Origin: Aedes albopictus
Lineage: Eukaryota; Arthropoda; Insecta; Diptera; Culicidae
Length of the DNA stretch: 64,000 bases
Direction of reading: 5' to 3'
NCBI RefSeq assembly: GCF_035046485.1
Contig: NC_085138.1
Coordinates: 326,736,129 to 326,800,128, forward strand
Part shown: piece after piece, positions 32,054 to 43,564 of the stretch
Layout of the letters: the number at the start of each line of letters is the position of its first letter
How positions within the stretch are numbered: the first letter of the stretch is position 1
The notes under the pieces: model-generated
Seen by the model: only the letters and a program-made list of their open reading frames with translations
Told to the model about the DNA's origin: nothing
Databases searched by the model: none
Program-made: the position numbers and the translations under genes

Positions 32054-33265
32054 ACTAAAGTACAAAATTTAAACATTACAATATCACAATCAAATAGGTG
32101 AATTCAGATGACCCCCAATTGTAGAGGCGCTAAGTGAGATAAGGTGAAAATCGTTTGTTTACATCAAACATTCAATTTTTCTTTCAAAATTAACTCATAT
32201 TTTGCCTTGGTGGTTGCTATTTTCCATTGGTAATGGCTTCTATTATCATCAATCTCGATGCCCACGGCGACAGACACCGGATTGACCAGCTAACAAAAAA
32301 TCCGGAAGATTGCCCGCCGGAGGCATAGCAAGAGCTCCTAAAATTAATCACATAAGTTGTTCGTAAGTACCTACCGGATCTAAGCGCATCTGAAAGAGAA
32401 TTAGATTTTCTTTTCAAAAAGTGCTCGTTTGTTTCTCTACGATGCGGAATTCGATATGAAAAAGTGAAAAAAGTGCAGTTTGCCTATGCTGCGCAATGGC
32501 AAATTTTGGCGGAGCCCCTCTTTTCATAGGTTTCTCATTCCTGCCACCAGATGCGGAGGGATCGTTAGCTTCCGTTGGAGTTGCCTTTCATTTCGAAAAT
32601 AAAAACTCGGCATCGCGGATGCTTGCGCACGCGATTTGGTGGTAAAGCGGCAATATATTCGATCGCTAACGCACGAACGTCTTTGGCCCTTTTAATAAAA
32701 TTTCCCTGTGCTGTGTAACTGTATATGTGTGTTGTTTACTTTTCTTTGGTGCGGTTCCAAAATCATAGATCTTTTTGCCTAGTGAAGTGAGTGATTTGAA
32801 TTTGAAATTTGTTGATAGTTTTTATGAATAAGTTAAGAACGCACTGGTCAACAGATGTAAACAATTGGTTGCCAGCAGATATCGGGACAGAAGACTGTAT
32901 AAAACTTCCAGTAGGATGAATAAGGGTACATCGGTAGGATGAAAATTTATTCAGTGAGATGGAAATGGGTGCAAAATAGTCGTGATTTAATCGAATAATT
33001 TAGTGAATAATAGAATAGTAGCATAGTTGCGAGTGCCTGGGATCGATCAATCGTAAGTAAATAAGATTATTTAGTGTCACTTTTTGATTGCAAGGTGATT
33101 CATTAAAGAGTTATGTGCACATTTGTCGTTCGGGCTATCTTAATGAGACGAAGATAGGTACAAATACCCTATTAGCGATTTTGCACCATTTTCGCGCTAG
33201 ATTTTCTTGCAACGTATAATATAATCATCTTCCCGTGTTTTGAAGAATAGAACACGAACATTACA
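32054..33265. other. Possible LTR region upstream of a gypsy-type leader
   Basis: No gene is recognised. The last part ends ...ACACGAACATTACAG directly before a primer-binding-like TTGGCGACGAGG, so the right portion should be the LTR of the Ty3/gypsy relic. No second LTR is present to define the left end. Near 33.15 kb lies the inverse of the word seen at 7340. Confidence 0.4.
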
Positions 33266-34330
33266 GTTGGCGACGAGGAAAATAGTGAAGAAAACAGTGA
33301 AGTGCATCAATCGGATAGTGAAGTTTCTGTGAAGCAGTTACTTCGCAGTGACCGAATCTTTCATTTTCGACGGTCGGACGTTTGACCTTCAAGGTGACCG
33401 CAACCCTTTCGATTCCGGTGGCGGTGCTTCGATCGGCTACAGTAAATGGACTAGAAAAGAAAGCGAAAATTAAAGTTTGGTCGGATTTCTGCCGTAGTGG
33501 ATGAATTTCCGACGAGTTTTGGTGGAGGTAAGAAACAAAAATTTTTTTTTACGACCAATTGTTGTTTTGTGCTAGGCAAACGCCATTTTGTTGCATAAAC
33601 CGACGCTCAGTGAGTTCTTTTGTTTTACTGAAAGGAGTTCAATAATACCCACATTATTTTTCTTTGTGAAAACTTATTCAGTAAACTTATGGGTGTTTCT
33701 TTTTCTGTTTCTGTTCAGTGCAGAGCAATTGTGAACAACGGAGAACAAAGCGAGTTTTTTCTCTTCTGGAATTAGCGGTGTATGAGATTTTCGGCGTTTG
33801 AGGAGCAAGTTCCAGGAACAGCATAGCCAATATCAGGATGCAGCAGGATCCAGCGGAACTGAGGAACAACCAGCAGTAGAGAATCGACCAACGAGTGTGC
33901 GAATACTATGATGTGCGAGGACATGTGAAGAGGAAGTGTTTCCACTTGAAGCATTTCAAGAAGGACCTGGAGCAACCTGGCCCGAGCATAGAAAACAAGT
34001 TACGCAACATGATGAATCGGATGACCTGGAAGGACAAAATCGTTGATTCGGATCGAGGCGAGTAAGAATGTATGCATATGTATTTCAACAATTAACCAAA
34101 TAAGCAGTCCATATTTACTAGAGCTAACTGTTGAGGGGAAAATATTGCAGACGGAAGTCGATAGTGGAGCTTCTGTTCCTGTTATTGGGAAAAAGCTATT
34201 TATTGCTAAATTTTAAATTCCTCTTCAGATAAGCTCTTGAAATTTAATTGCGGCGAATGATTCCAGTTTGAGCGTTGCTGGGAAAGCTTATGTTTCGGAT
34301 GGATTTTGAAATACACACTAGCTTTTTAAA
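33266..34330 (+). pseudogene. Decayed Ty3/gypsy (mag-like) leader, gag and protease relic
   Basis: TTGGCGACGAGG at 33267-33278 looks like the primer-binding site. A frame from about 33898 reads CEYYDVRGHVKRKCF, a gag zinc knuckle in which the second Cys is replaced by Tyr. After a TAA near 34065 a new frame reads LLELTVEGKILQTEVDSGAS, the retropepsin active-site block, and ends shortly after. No RT, RNase H or integrase follows. It is a truncated dead copy. Confidence 0.7.
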
Positions 34331-34375
34331 AATTTGGATGTTGGACTGTAAGCACAGTTTTATTCCTCTTTTATA

Positions 34376-34540
34376 CCCCGGACAGACATGTGATACGAGT
34401 GTGATTCCTGTACAACGGTACGCAGTGTCAAGAAAATTATAACAAGACTAACTTGAACGGAGAGAATTTTCAGTATGGCATTCATTTCAATCGCAATTGT
34501 ACAGTGATTCTTGTATCACATGTGTGTCATAAGTATTAGA
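34376..34540. mobile_element. Possible MITE (GACAGACATGTGATAC ends)
   Basis: GACAGACATGTGATAC at the left and its near inverse GTATCACATGTGTGTC at the right, with GTACAA/TTGTAC further in. The target duplication is not clear. Confidence 0.45.
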
Positions 34541-35199
34541 CAGAACATGGTTGGATGTTTTCGTTCTTAACTGGCGTATTTATGTTGACAAATTCTTTTT
34601 CTTCTTTATGACTCTATGTCCCCACTTGGACTTGGACTTCGCTTCAACTTAGTGTTCTTCGAACACTTACACAGTTGTTAAGGGGAAACATCAGATGATA
34701 CAAATATGGCTGCCATAATGGCATTGGCGTATCTAGGATTTTTTCCTAGGGGGTGCCTGGGGGGTGCCAGTTTCAGTAGCTTCCAGGTTGTTTTGCTTTT
34801 TATTTGTAAAAAAATACCGATCCACCTTCAACTTCTTAGTACAATGATATACTGCGTCGCGGGACAAATTAGCACACAACTTTAAACGCACTATATTTTA
34901 AAGAACAGTTTTTTTTTTAATACGAACCGTTGTACTGAATAAACACTCTCCCCGTCATGTGAGGTTTGAGAACTTGATAACATTATACGTAATCATACAT
35001 GGAATTTCTATTTTCAGTTTGAACTTTACAATCATCACAACCCCTTTCTTTTGTGGATTGAATACATTGATTAGGAATACATTTTCAGAGCAATTTGTGT
35101 TTTCGGCAAAACATTGTTTCGGTAATTCCTCAGGGAATATTCCCGGGTAATTTATTTGAAAATTGTTGTGCAATTTATTTTAATTAGGACTTTTTTTTT

Positions 35200-38100
35200 A
35201 ATCTCTGGCAAATTTCTTCGACAATTTCTTTGAGAACTTATTTGGTAATATGTCTGGAATTTGATACTAAACACTTTTTACGCATTTTTTAAAAAAGTCA
35301 TCGGAAATTACTTTGGAGCTCCACTGGGAGTTTATTTGGCTTTTTTTTATTCCATTGGCAAATCTTTTGAAATGTTTTCTCGGAAGTACCTTCGTAAATT
35401 TTTTAGTATGTTTTGTTAATGTCAACAATTCTATTGATATTTGCTTTTTAAAATTCTCCAAATACTTTTCTGGCAATTCCTTCGGGAATTCTTTTAGTGA
35501 AGCCTTTGGTAATTCATTCGACATTGACTCTGGGAACTTCATCTCAATTTTTTTTGGAAATGTCTTCGGCAAATCATTCTACTTTTTTTTCTCGATTTTC
35601 ATCGATTTTTTGGACTTCCATTATCTATGCAGGTACACAGTTCAAAATTGTTACATCGAGTTCGCTGTAACAAATTGACCTCCATCGCTTTCAACACAAT
35701 TCTCCATCGGATTGTAAAATTACAGGTTGTCTGCAGTATGGAGCTTGCTTACAATTTTGCGCGCAAGAGATTCTTTTATGTAAAATCGAATCAAAGTAAA
35801 TGGAAATTTAAGCGTTTTAATATTTACGTGAAGTGATGTTTTCAGAATTTCTGTGTGTGTATTCACCTTCTAGATTTCTTCAGTAATTATGCAAGGAACT
35901 CCTGCAGCAGATGATTTCAGAACATCTTCGGCATTTCCGGTGTTAATTGGCTTCTTTAGTGGTGTTGTGATAATTCAATATTCTGAATCTGCATGCCAAA
36001 CTGAGCCGAAATCCAAATTTTCATCGATTTTGGTGCCCGCGAACCTATTTTAAAATCAATTTGAAATTTGTATGGGAGCGATTTGTCGAATCACCCCTCG
36101 TCGCATTTTGTACTGAGCGGAGCTGTCAAGCAGTTGCCCAGCTGTCAAGAGGTGATTTCAAAAAATCTCTTTGAAATTGATTTTAGATACCAAAATAAAG
36201 TTCTAAAAATCTGAAAAAAATCATAGCGACTCAGAAAAAGGTGCTCTTTTGTTTAAAAATAAAAAATCATTGAGTTTTTCTTAATTTAAAAACTCAATTG
36301 CATTGAACATTTTTTTGGGAATTGGAAACTTCTATTATTACTTTAAGAACTTCTTCGGTAATTCCTTTAGAAATCAATTCGGCAATATTTTAAGAGTTTT
36401 TCTTCGGGAATTTATTTGAAAAAAAAACTCTGCTGGTTCTTTGAAAAATCTGTTACTGCCATTACTTATGGAATTCTTCCTATTTTTTCAGAAATTCCTT
36501 TGATGATTTCGGAAAATTCTTTCAGATTTTCTTTGAAATTTTTTTGTGAATGTTTGTGGAAATTTTTGTAGAATATATTTTGGCAATTTACTGTGAGATT
36601 GGATTCGGCCAATTTATTTGAAAAGCCTTAATATTTTCATCAGGAATTCTTCTGGTAGCCTGAGAAATTTTCAAAATAACTGCAAAAGAAATTGTTAAAA
36701 TAATTACGGAGGAATAGCCATTGAAATATGAAAAACAAAAAATCAAAGAAATTGTTGATTACATTCCCAAGAAACGTAACTAGCTGAATATCAGTTTCTT
36801 AAACTATTTTTTTTTTCTTAAGAATGGTTTGTTCCTCTCCTAAAAAAGCTAAAATATTCACAAATTCATCTCTCATTTAGTCAATTAGCAACATTCTGTG
36901 CCTTCTTATTAATTACAAATTTTTCCCGTACATTCCTTTGAGATTTCTCTAGTAATACCTTTTAGGATATTTCTAGAAATTCCAACTATTCTCGAAATTT
37001 ATTCAGGGATTTCTTTAGTTTTCTAGTGGGATTCCTTCAGCTAGAATTCTTTGAAGAAGGCCAAGAGGAGTTCCAGGTGTAATACCATGATTAATTTCCA
37101 GAGTAATCCATGAATTCCTGGATGAGTCTTTAGAAAAATCCCTGGAAGAATCAAAGGCATTTATGGAAGTATCCTAGGAAAACTGCCTAGAAGAATCCCG
37201 GCAAGAATTCCAGGACAAATCTCTAGAGGGATCCCTGCAGGTATCACAAAAAAAACTTGAGGAGACCTAGGAGGCATTCCTGAAACATTAGAAGCAGCAG
37301 AAATCGCTTATGGAATCCTAGGAGGAGTTCCTGGATGAAAGTCAAGATGAGTTCCTGGAGAAGTCCAACAAGAAATGTTTGTAGAAATCCCAGATTTTTC
37401 TAGTACTTCTGCAAGACTCCTAGGAGATCCCAGCAAGTTGTTGAAGGAATTCCTGGAGACATTATAAGAAGAATTCCTAGAAGAATTCTGGGAGGTAATA
37501 CAGTAAGAATGACTAGAGGAGTCCTAGGAGGAATTGCTGCAAGAACCACAGCAGGAATAGCTTGAGAAATGCAGTTGAAATTCCTGGATGAAGGCCAAGA
37601 GGAGTTCCTGTAGGAATCTCATGGGGAATTTATGAAAGAATCCGTGGACAAAATATCTTGGATAAAAATTCCTAGAGGAATCACCGGAGAGTTTCTGAAG
37701 AAACCGCAGGAAAAATCTCAGGAGGTATTCTTAGAAGGATTCCGGGATGTATCACTGAAGAAACCTCAGCTGAAATCCTAGAAGGAATTGCTGGAGAAAA
37801 CTGTACAGGAATTTCTAGAGAACCCCCATTAGGAATGCCGGGGGAATCCAAAGAAAAAAAAATCCTTGGAATACCTAGAGAAGTCTCTGCAAGAACCGGT
37901 GGAGATATTCTGGAAGAATCTATACAGAAGGCCCTAAAGGAATCGCAGGAAGATTTTTTGAAAGAATCTCAAGAAGAATTCCAGCTATAATGCTAGGATA
38001 AATTCGAATAAAGAATTTCTGGAGGAATTGCTGGAAGAATCACAGGAGGAGTTGCTTGAGGTTTTCTTGGAGAAAGGCCAAAAAGAGTTTCTGCAGGAAT

Positions 38101-38960
38101 TCTATGAGGATTTTCTGGCGGAATATTTGGATAAAATCTCTGGATGATTTCCTGGGTTAGTTCTTGGAGCAATTAAAGGAATTTCTGCATAAAAAGAAGG
38201 TGCAATAAAGTAACAAGTAACTACAGTAGCATTTATGGTGCGTTGAGTCGATTCTCTCACAGAGCTCTTGGTGTAGTATGTAAGGTAAGTAGATTATACT
38301 CCTGGTGTCCATGGTTTGAGTCTGGACAAAATCTTTTTCCATTTCTTTTATCATTCCTCCTCGTTTACGTTGCATAAGAATTCAGAATCTGCGTTTTTTG
38401 GGTTTCAAAGAAGAAGCAATTGTGTTCTGTGGTCCGTAATACGGACAGTGAATAAATTGCACTAAGGTTGCAGTTACTGGTTTAGCAACAAGTCGTGTTG
38501 CTTGGGTTGAAGAAATGTATGGAAGAATCAATGAAGGGATTGATTTTAAATAAAAATCTCAGGGAGATCTTCCGGAAGAACTTTCCTAGTAGAATTCCAG
38601 AAGGTATCACAGTGAGAATTTTTAGAGAAGAAGAGAAATCGCTGGAAGAATCGCAGCAGCAGTTGCTTGAGAAATCCTAGCCACAATTCCCGGATGCAGG
38701 CCAATATAAGCGCCTGGAGGAATTCCATGAGAAATTTCTGGAAGAATCTCTGAATGAAATCTCTGAGCAATGCCTGGAAGAATCACCGGAGGAGCTTCTG
38801 AAAGGATCCCAGGAAGATTGCTTGTATAATTCCACCAGAAATTCGTGAAGAAATCCTAATAGAAATTTTTAGAGGAATCCTTAGAAGAATTCCGAGAAAA
38901 ATCATCGTAAGAATTTCCAAAGAAATCCTAGCATAATTTACTGGATCAATCTCTGCAGAA
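35200..38960. repeat. Degenerate GGAATTCCTGGA-type array with interspersed unique DNA
   Basis: Imperfect repeats of GAATTCCTGGAAGAAT and related words dominate 36.95-38.96 kb, and T-rich versions (AATTCCTTCGG) occupy 35.2-36.7 kb. The unit is about 12-15 bp and strongly mutated. A non-repeat stretch lies at 35.95-36.25 kb. Similar arrays occur at 49.4-50.3 and 59.2-62.3 kb. Confidence 0.7.
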
Positions 38961-38974
38961 ATTTCTAGTACATA

Positions 38975-40551
38975 CACTGTGGTGCATAATTGATCGGACA
39001 AACGCCGATTTTCATACAAAATGGCCAAGTTTAAGATGCTGTAACTATGGTTTGCTTTGTTGGATTGAGCTCAATTTTTGACACGGAACTACAAATCCCG
39101 GGTAGAGGCTAATGGCAAACAAAGGACAAAATAATAACTGGTTTTGCCATCATATCTCGTTTTGCCATTCTTCTGTTATTATGAAAAACTTAAAATGGCA
39201 AATCAATAGCAAAATATACAATCATAGCAAATCTTGTCATTGATATGTTATTCATGAATAATGCTAAATAACACATCAATAACAAAAATTACTATCATGG
39301 TAAAACTTGCAATTTAGCACCTTTTATAATGAATTGTATAAAATATCAAAACAATAACATAATTTACATTCCTAGCTAAATTTGCCATTATTTTGATATT
39401 GTGAGAAACTATTTTTAAACATTAGGCACCATAACATATTTTATTCATAATATACCATTAACTATTATATTGTATATTTCAAGCATAACTCTTCAATTCG
39501 ACGTATCTCGCAAAAGTAAACAAATCCGGATTCTCAGCTGTGTGTTTGATTCGCAATGGATTCTATTTGATGCACATCAATTTATGTTAATTTAGAACTC
39601 AAACAATTAAAGAGTATAATTTGTAAAACGACGTATCTATCTTTTTCGACGCAACGGTGGCTACGTTCATCAAAGTGAATTTGATTTTTAAGTTTGTTTC
39701 GTTTTGAGTTTTTAATTTCCACAAAATAAAACTGTTTTTTCTTTGATTGATGAACATAAATTTTATTGAAGAAAAAAAAAAGAAATAGCTCATTTTACCT
39801 TTCTTCTGCTACTTTGAAATAATAACTACCATTATTTTAAAATTGAATTTGAACAACTAAACCTACCATTATTTTGATCGCCACATAAATTTGTTCTTAT
39901 TCTGTTATCAATAACTCAAGAATGTCATATTTTGTTATTCACCGATAACAGTTAATTTGGATCTTATTTTGTTATCAATATCTCAATAATAACTTATTTT
40001 GTTCCTCAATTTAATCCGCATGCTTTACCATTAATTTGTTATTACAATGGCAAAATAAGTTATTTTTAAGTTTTTCTGCTACCAAAATTTTGTTATTATT
40101 TTTGTTATTTTAACTCTTATTTCAAACAAACAAATAACACATTTTGCCATTCAAACATTATGTTTTAATGGTAAAATTTGTTATTCTTTTGCCATTAAGC
40201 TCTACCCGGGATATGCTGAATTTTGTGTATACAAAGTATAAAATGTTTTCGTTCACAGGTCTGGGCGTGGCAAGGCGTTGAAAATATTGCAAAAGTGATC
40301 GGACAGCGGCACGCGTGTAAATCAAAGGGGTACCGCTGTCCGATCACTTTTGCAATATTTTCAACGCCTTGCCACGCCCAGACCTGTGAACGAAAACATT
40401 TTATACTTTGTATACACAAAATTCAGCATATTTGCAGTTCCGTGTCAAAAATTGAGCTCAATCCATCAAAGCAAACCATAGTTACAGCATCTCAAACTTG
40501 GCCATTTTGTATGAAATTCGGCGTTTGTCCGATCAATTATGCACCACAGTG
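38975..40551. mobile_element. Palindromic TA-flanked element, about 460 bp, carrying a 1.1-kb insert
   Basis: Terminal CACTGTGGTGCATAATTGAT is inverted at the right end, TA flanks both ends, and arm identity continues for over 200 bp to a 23-bp loop at 40310-40332. The left arm is interrupted at 39097-40210. The outer flanks GTACA and TGTAC suggest a palindromic target (GTACATATGTAC). Confidence 0.85.
39097..40210. mobile_element. CCCGGGTAGAG-ended element with 2-bp target duplication
   Basis: Starts CCCGGGTAGAGGCTAATGGC and ends with the inverse (GCCATTAAGCTCTACCCGGG). The intact opposite arm of the host palindrome shows the empty target CAAATATGC, so only AT was duplicated. The interior repeats TTTTGCCATTA, TTGTTATT and AATAACAAAAT many times in both orientations and has no coding frame. 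Confidence 0.8.
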
Positions 40552-40665
40552 TATGTACAACCTCATCAGGACTGCCTGGAATATCCTAAGGGAAGTTTAT
40601 TGACGAAATATCGGGAGGAATCCATAAAGAAAGGCTAGAGAAATCACTGTACGAATAGATAGAGG

Positions 40666-41049
40666 CAGGCTTGTCCGCACTGAGCGCATGAAAATTCTGC
40701 TCTTTGAATTTACACCATCAAGCACATCATACATTAGAAATCTTTTCATCTTATCAGATAGAAGGATGTTGAAATATTGTAAATGTCATTTCGAACTGTC
40801 AAAAAACCGCACCGCAGCGCCGCACGGGCCGTGTAAAGTGAAATTCACTAGAGTGTTTTCACCCGGGTGAAAACATCTTTGCGCGCTCCGTGTGGATCTG
40901 CGGTGCGGTTTTTTGACAGTTCGAAATGACATTTACAATATTTCAGCATCCTTCTATCTGATAAGATGAAATGATTTCTAATTTATGATGTGCTTGATGG
41001 TGTAAATCCAAAGAGCAGAATTTTCATGCGCTCAGTGCGGACAAGCCTG
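40666..41049. mobile_element. Palindromic hAT-type MITE, 384 bp
   Basis: Starts CAGGCTTGTCCGCACTGAGC and ends with its inverse. The arms are about 180 bp each around a GC-rich centre (CCGCACGGGCC ... CACCCGGGTG). GATAGAGG is duplicated at 40658-40665 and 41050-41057. There is no coding frame. Confidence 0.92.
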
Positions 41050-41724
41050 GATAGAGGTATTTCTGGAGGAATCTGTGGAGAAGTCTGTTGATTGTTTTTA
41101 CCAATATCCAAAACGTACAACAGTTATATAAGTGATTCCGGGTGTGCTTAAGTTTTGTTGAAATGTGCCATTAATAAATATTGGAATTATTGTGTAAAGT
41201 TTTAAATTTTTGGTGACTGTGAAGGAAAAATTATAGGGGGTGCCAAATTTTTTCTAGGGGGTGCCAGACACCACCTGGAACCCCCTAGCTACGCCAATGC
41301 ATAATGGCCGACTTGGTCCCTTACTCACGTATCAAGAGCCCCATTCTTGTAAAATTCGCAAACAAATGCGTTCGGTTTGTTAAGCTCCCTCTTTTTGAAA
41401 GTAAGCAAAGCAAAGATCAACAAGTGCGATTTGTTTCATTCGTCAGATTTGTGCCTCTAAAGTTTGTATGTAAAATTGCAATGTGATTTCTTGATGTTTC
41501 ACCTTAATTAAGGGGCTTTCTTTGCTTGCCATTGCATGTATTAGCTTATTATGCTCTGACCATGGAGTTCCACTTATATTATGTGATATCTGGATATTTG
41601 TAATGGTGGTTTGAGCTATGACACCATGCAATATAGGTATCTCGAACAGGCGGTAATCCAATATGGCGGTAACGGTATGGTAGTTTGAAATCTGATACCA
41701 TACAATATGGGTATCTATCGAATG

Positions 41725-42012
41725 GGCTTAATGAGAAGAATGGTAAAAGGTAGAGTAGAGAGTCAAGGTGGGGAAGCCGATCGAGTAAAAATCTTGGGTG
41801 AAGGATAGGGTAGAGGGTAGAGGTGGGATGGTGAGTAGGGTAGCGTATAGGATGACGGATTAGGGTAGAGGGTAGAGTAGAGAGTAGGGTTGATGATAGG
41901 GTAGACAGTAGGGAGAGGTAGGATGGAAAGTAGATTAGAGGGTAGAGTGAAGGGTGAGAGTCGGTAGGGCAGAGGGTTTGGGTGAGGGGAAGAGTAGATA
42001 GGGTAAAGAGGG
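41725..42012. repeat. Purine-rich low-complexity tract (GGGTAGAG)n
   Basis: Imperfect repeats of GGTAGAG, AGGGTAG and GTGAGGG on the + strand. The Pro/Ser/Tyr-rich - strand frame here is a consequence of the repeat. Confidence 0.8.
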
Positions 42013-42051
42013 CTGCAAAACGGCGAGTCTATAAGAAAAGCGTTCAATATA

Positions 42052-42627
42052 CAGTATCGGACAATAAAAATGCACCAAAGCCGTTTTCCCATACAAACTA
42101 GTCAAATTTGGATTGTCATATCTCAGTTACATCTCAACCGATTGTTTTCATTTTTCTGTGATGAACTACAAAACATTCCAATTTTTAAAAACTATTGAAA
42201 AAGTTCAGTGGTAAATATTGATGCAAAAGTTACAGATAGGTTGAATTTTGACAATAAAAATGCACCAAGACAAAAAATGGTGTAGCCAAAAATGCTGTCA
42301 AATCACTATGGTGTCTTCCGCAAATGTGTTTCTTGTGTGATGACCAATACATTTGCTGAAGACACCCTAGCTATCTGACTTCAGCATTTTAGGCTACACA
42401 ATTTTTTGTCTTGGTGCATTTTTATTGTCAAAATTCAACCTATCTGTAACTTTTGTATCAATAGTTATCACTGAACTTTTTCAATAGTTTTTGAAAATTG
42501 AAATGTTTTGTAGTTCGTCATAGAAAAATGAAAACAATCGGTTGAGACATAACTGAGATATTGCAATCCAAAGTTGACTAGTTTGTATGGGAAAACGGCT
42601 TTGGTGCATTTTTATTGTCTGATACTG
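42052..42627. mobile_element. Foldback MITE with mariner-like ends, 576 bp
   Basis: Starts CAGTATCGGACAATAAAAAT and ends with the inverse; TA on both sides. Each arm is about 270 bp and contains AATAAAAATGCACCAA twice. A small central non-palindromic segment reads GTGTTTCTTGTGTGATGACC. No coding frame. Confidence 0.9.
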
Positions 42628-42635
42628 TAGCTCTG

Positions 42636-42923
42636 TGGGCCCATATAGCCGAGGCGGTAAACGCACGGGTATTCAGCATGACCATGCTGAGGGTGACGGG
42701 TTCGATTTCCGGTCGGTCCAGGATCTTTTCGTAAAGGAAATTTCCTTGACTTCCTTGGGCATAGAGTATCTTCGTGCCTGCCACACGATATACGAATGCA
42801 AAATGGTCATTGGCAGAGGAAGCTCTCAGTTAATAACTGTGGAAGTGCTCATAGAACACTAAGCTGAGAAGCAGGCTTTGTCCCAATGAGGACGTTACGC
42901 CAAAAAGAGAGAGAGAGAGAGAG
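42636..42923 (+). mobile_element. tRNA-derived SINE (Feilai-like), full length
   Basis: The head contains the A box TAGCCGAGGCGG and B box GGGTTCGATTTCC. The body contains GTAAAGGAAATTTCCTTGAC and GGTCATTGGCAGAGGAAGC, followed by TAATAACTGTGGAAGTGC and GACGTTACGCC, then a (GA)n tail. A 12-bp duplication, ACTGTAG(C/G)TCTG, lies at 42624-42635 and 42924-42935. The left duplication includes the last bases of the preceding MITE. Confidence 0.92.
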
Positions 42924-42935
42924 ACTGTAGGTCTG

Positions 42936-43564
42936 GTCCTCACAAGTTTCCACATCATGCTTTCATGGGTCAATCGATGACAAAGACAACCAGCTAAAAG
43001 TTGTGTGCTTAGCTGGTTGTGCAGCCTGGGCACTGTTGTCCTTCTGGCTTTAGCTAGATGGAGGAAGTACGTCCCGAGCGTCTGTTCACCAAGGAGGAGT
43101 GGCTAAAACAGCGTCTGTTCTGGCATCCAGCGGCTGAGTATGAAATGTTCTTATACCGGAAGCTGTACCTAAGGTTGCAGCCCCACCACGGTGCATAGGG
43201 GACTTCAGGTCAACAACTAACTGTTTCCGAAACTCAAAAACTGTTACAGAAACCGAAAATGAAAGATTACCAACTGATTCAACGGCAACGATTTTTTTTA
43301 ATTCAACAACCGTCTTGACAAACGTCTTGAAATCCCGGTTCCACAGTGCATCGAAACTTCAGACGCACAAATCTCAAGAAGCAAGCTTCAAACAACAATG
43401 CATTTTATTATTCTGTTCCTGCTCATTTGTAATAAGCTTAAAATAAGAAGCTCAGGTGCGCTGGTTTTGTTTACGAAGAGATTTGTGCCCTCAAAATCGT
43501 GAGTAGGTACCAAAGTCGGCCATTGTGGCGGCCATATTGGGATTCTAACAAGTCTGTCCTTAGC
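42936..43564. other. No recognisable gene
   Basis: Moderate GC, no coding frame of note. The phrase AAGTCGGCCATTGTGGCGGC near 43.52 kb resembles the CATAATGGCCGACTTGG flank at 41.3 kb, suggesting another copy of the TTAA-type MITE sequence. Confidence 0.4.

Larger units (their letters stand above)
34722..41299. mobile_element. Non-autonomous hAT-like element, 6.58 kb, 8-bp duplication
   Basis: Left end CATTGGCGTATCTAGG and right end the inverse of CATTGGCGTAGCTAGG. CATAATGG is duplicated at 34714-34721 and 41300-41307. AGGGGGTGCC words lie near both termini. The interior is a degenerate GGAATTCCT-type array plus younger insertions. No transposase frame is present, so it would depend on another element. 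Confidence 0.8.
34682..41503. mobile_element. TTAA-flanked MITE (piggyBac-type target), carrying a larger insert
   Basis: TTAA occurs at 34678-34681 and 41504-41507. The element ends are GGGGAAACATCA and the inverse of GGTGAAACATCA. Removing the internal 34722-41299 insert and one copy of its duplication leaves about 236 bp. Duplication of TTAA is characteristic of piggyBac-type transposition. Confidence 0.75.
34625..41545 (-). mobile_element. SINE fragment split by a 6.8-kb nest of insertions
   Basis: The left part (34625-34681) has CAACTTAGTGTTCTTCGAAC and ACACAGTTGTTAA. The right part (41508-41545) resumes with GGGGCTTTCTTTGCTTGCCA and TTGCATG. Together they match the uninterrupted SINE at 29.2 kb across the join. 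This is the outermost layer of the nest. Confidence 0.8.

Noticed and set aside
33530..33716. Intron in the Ty3/gypsy leader (GGAG|GTAAGA ... TTCTGTTCAG)
   Set aside because: Splice-like ends exist, but the joined frame stops soon after and the element is decayed; no basis to call a real intron.
40195..40603. Two opposite-strand frames with nearly the same protein
   Set aside because: They are mirror readings of a palindromic DNA arm, with no recognisable domain.
42645..42720. tRNA gene-like A and B boxes (also at 29.6, 52.5 and 53.4 kb)
   Set aside because: They are heads of SINEs with duplications and simple-repeat tails; none folds into an evident complete cloverleaf with an acceptor stem.
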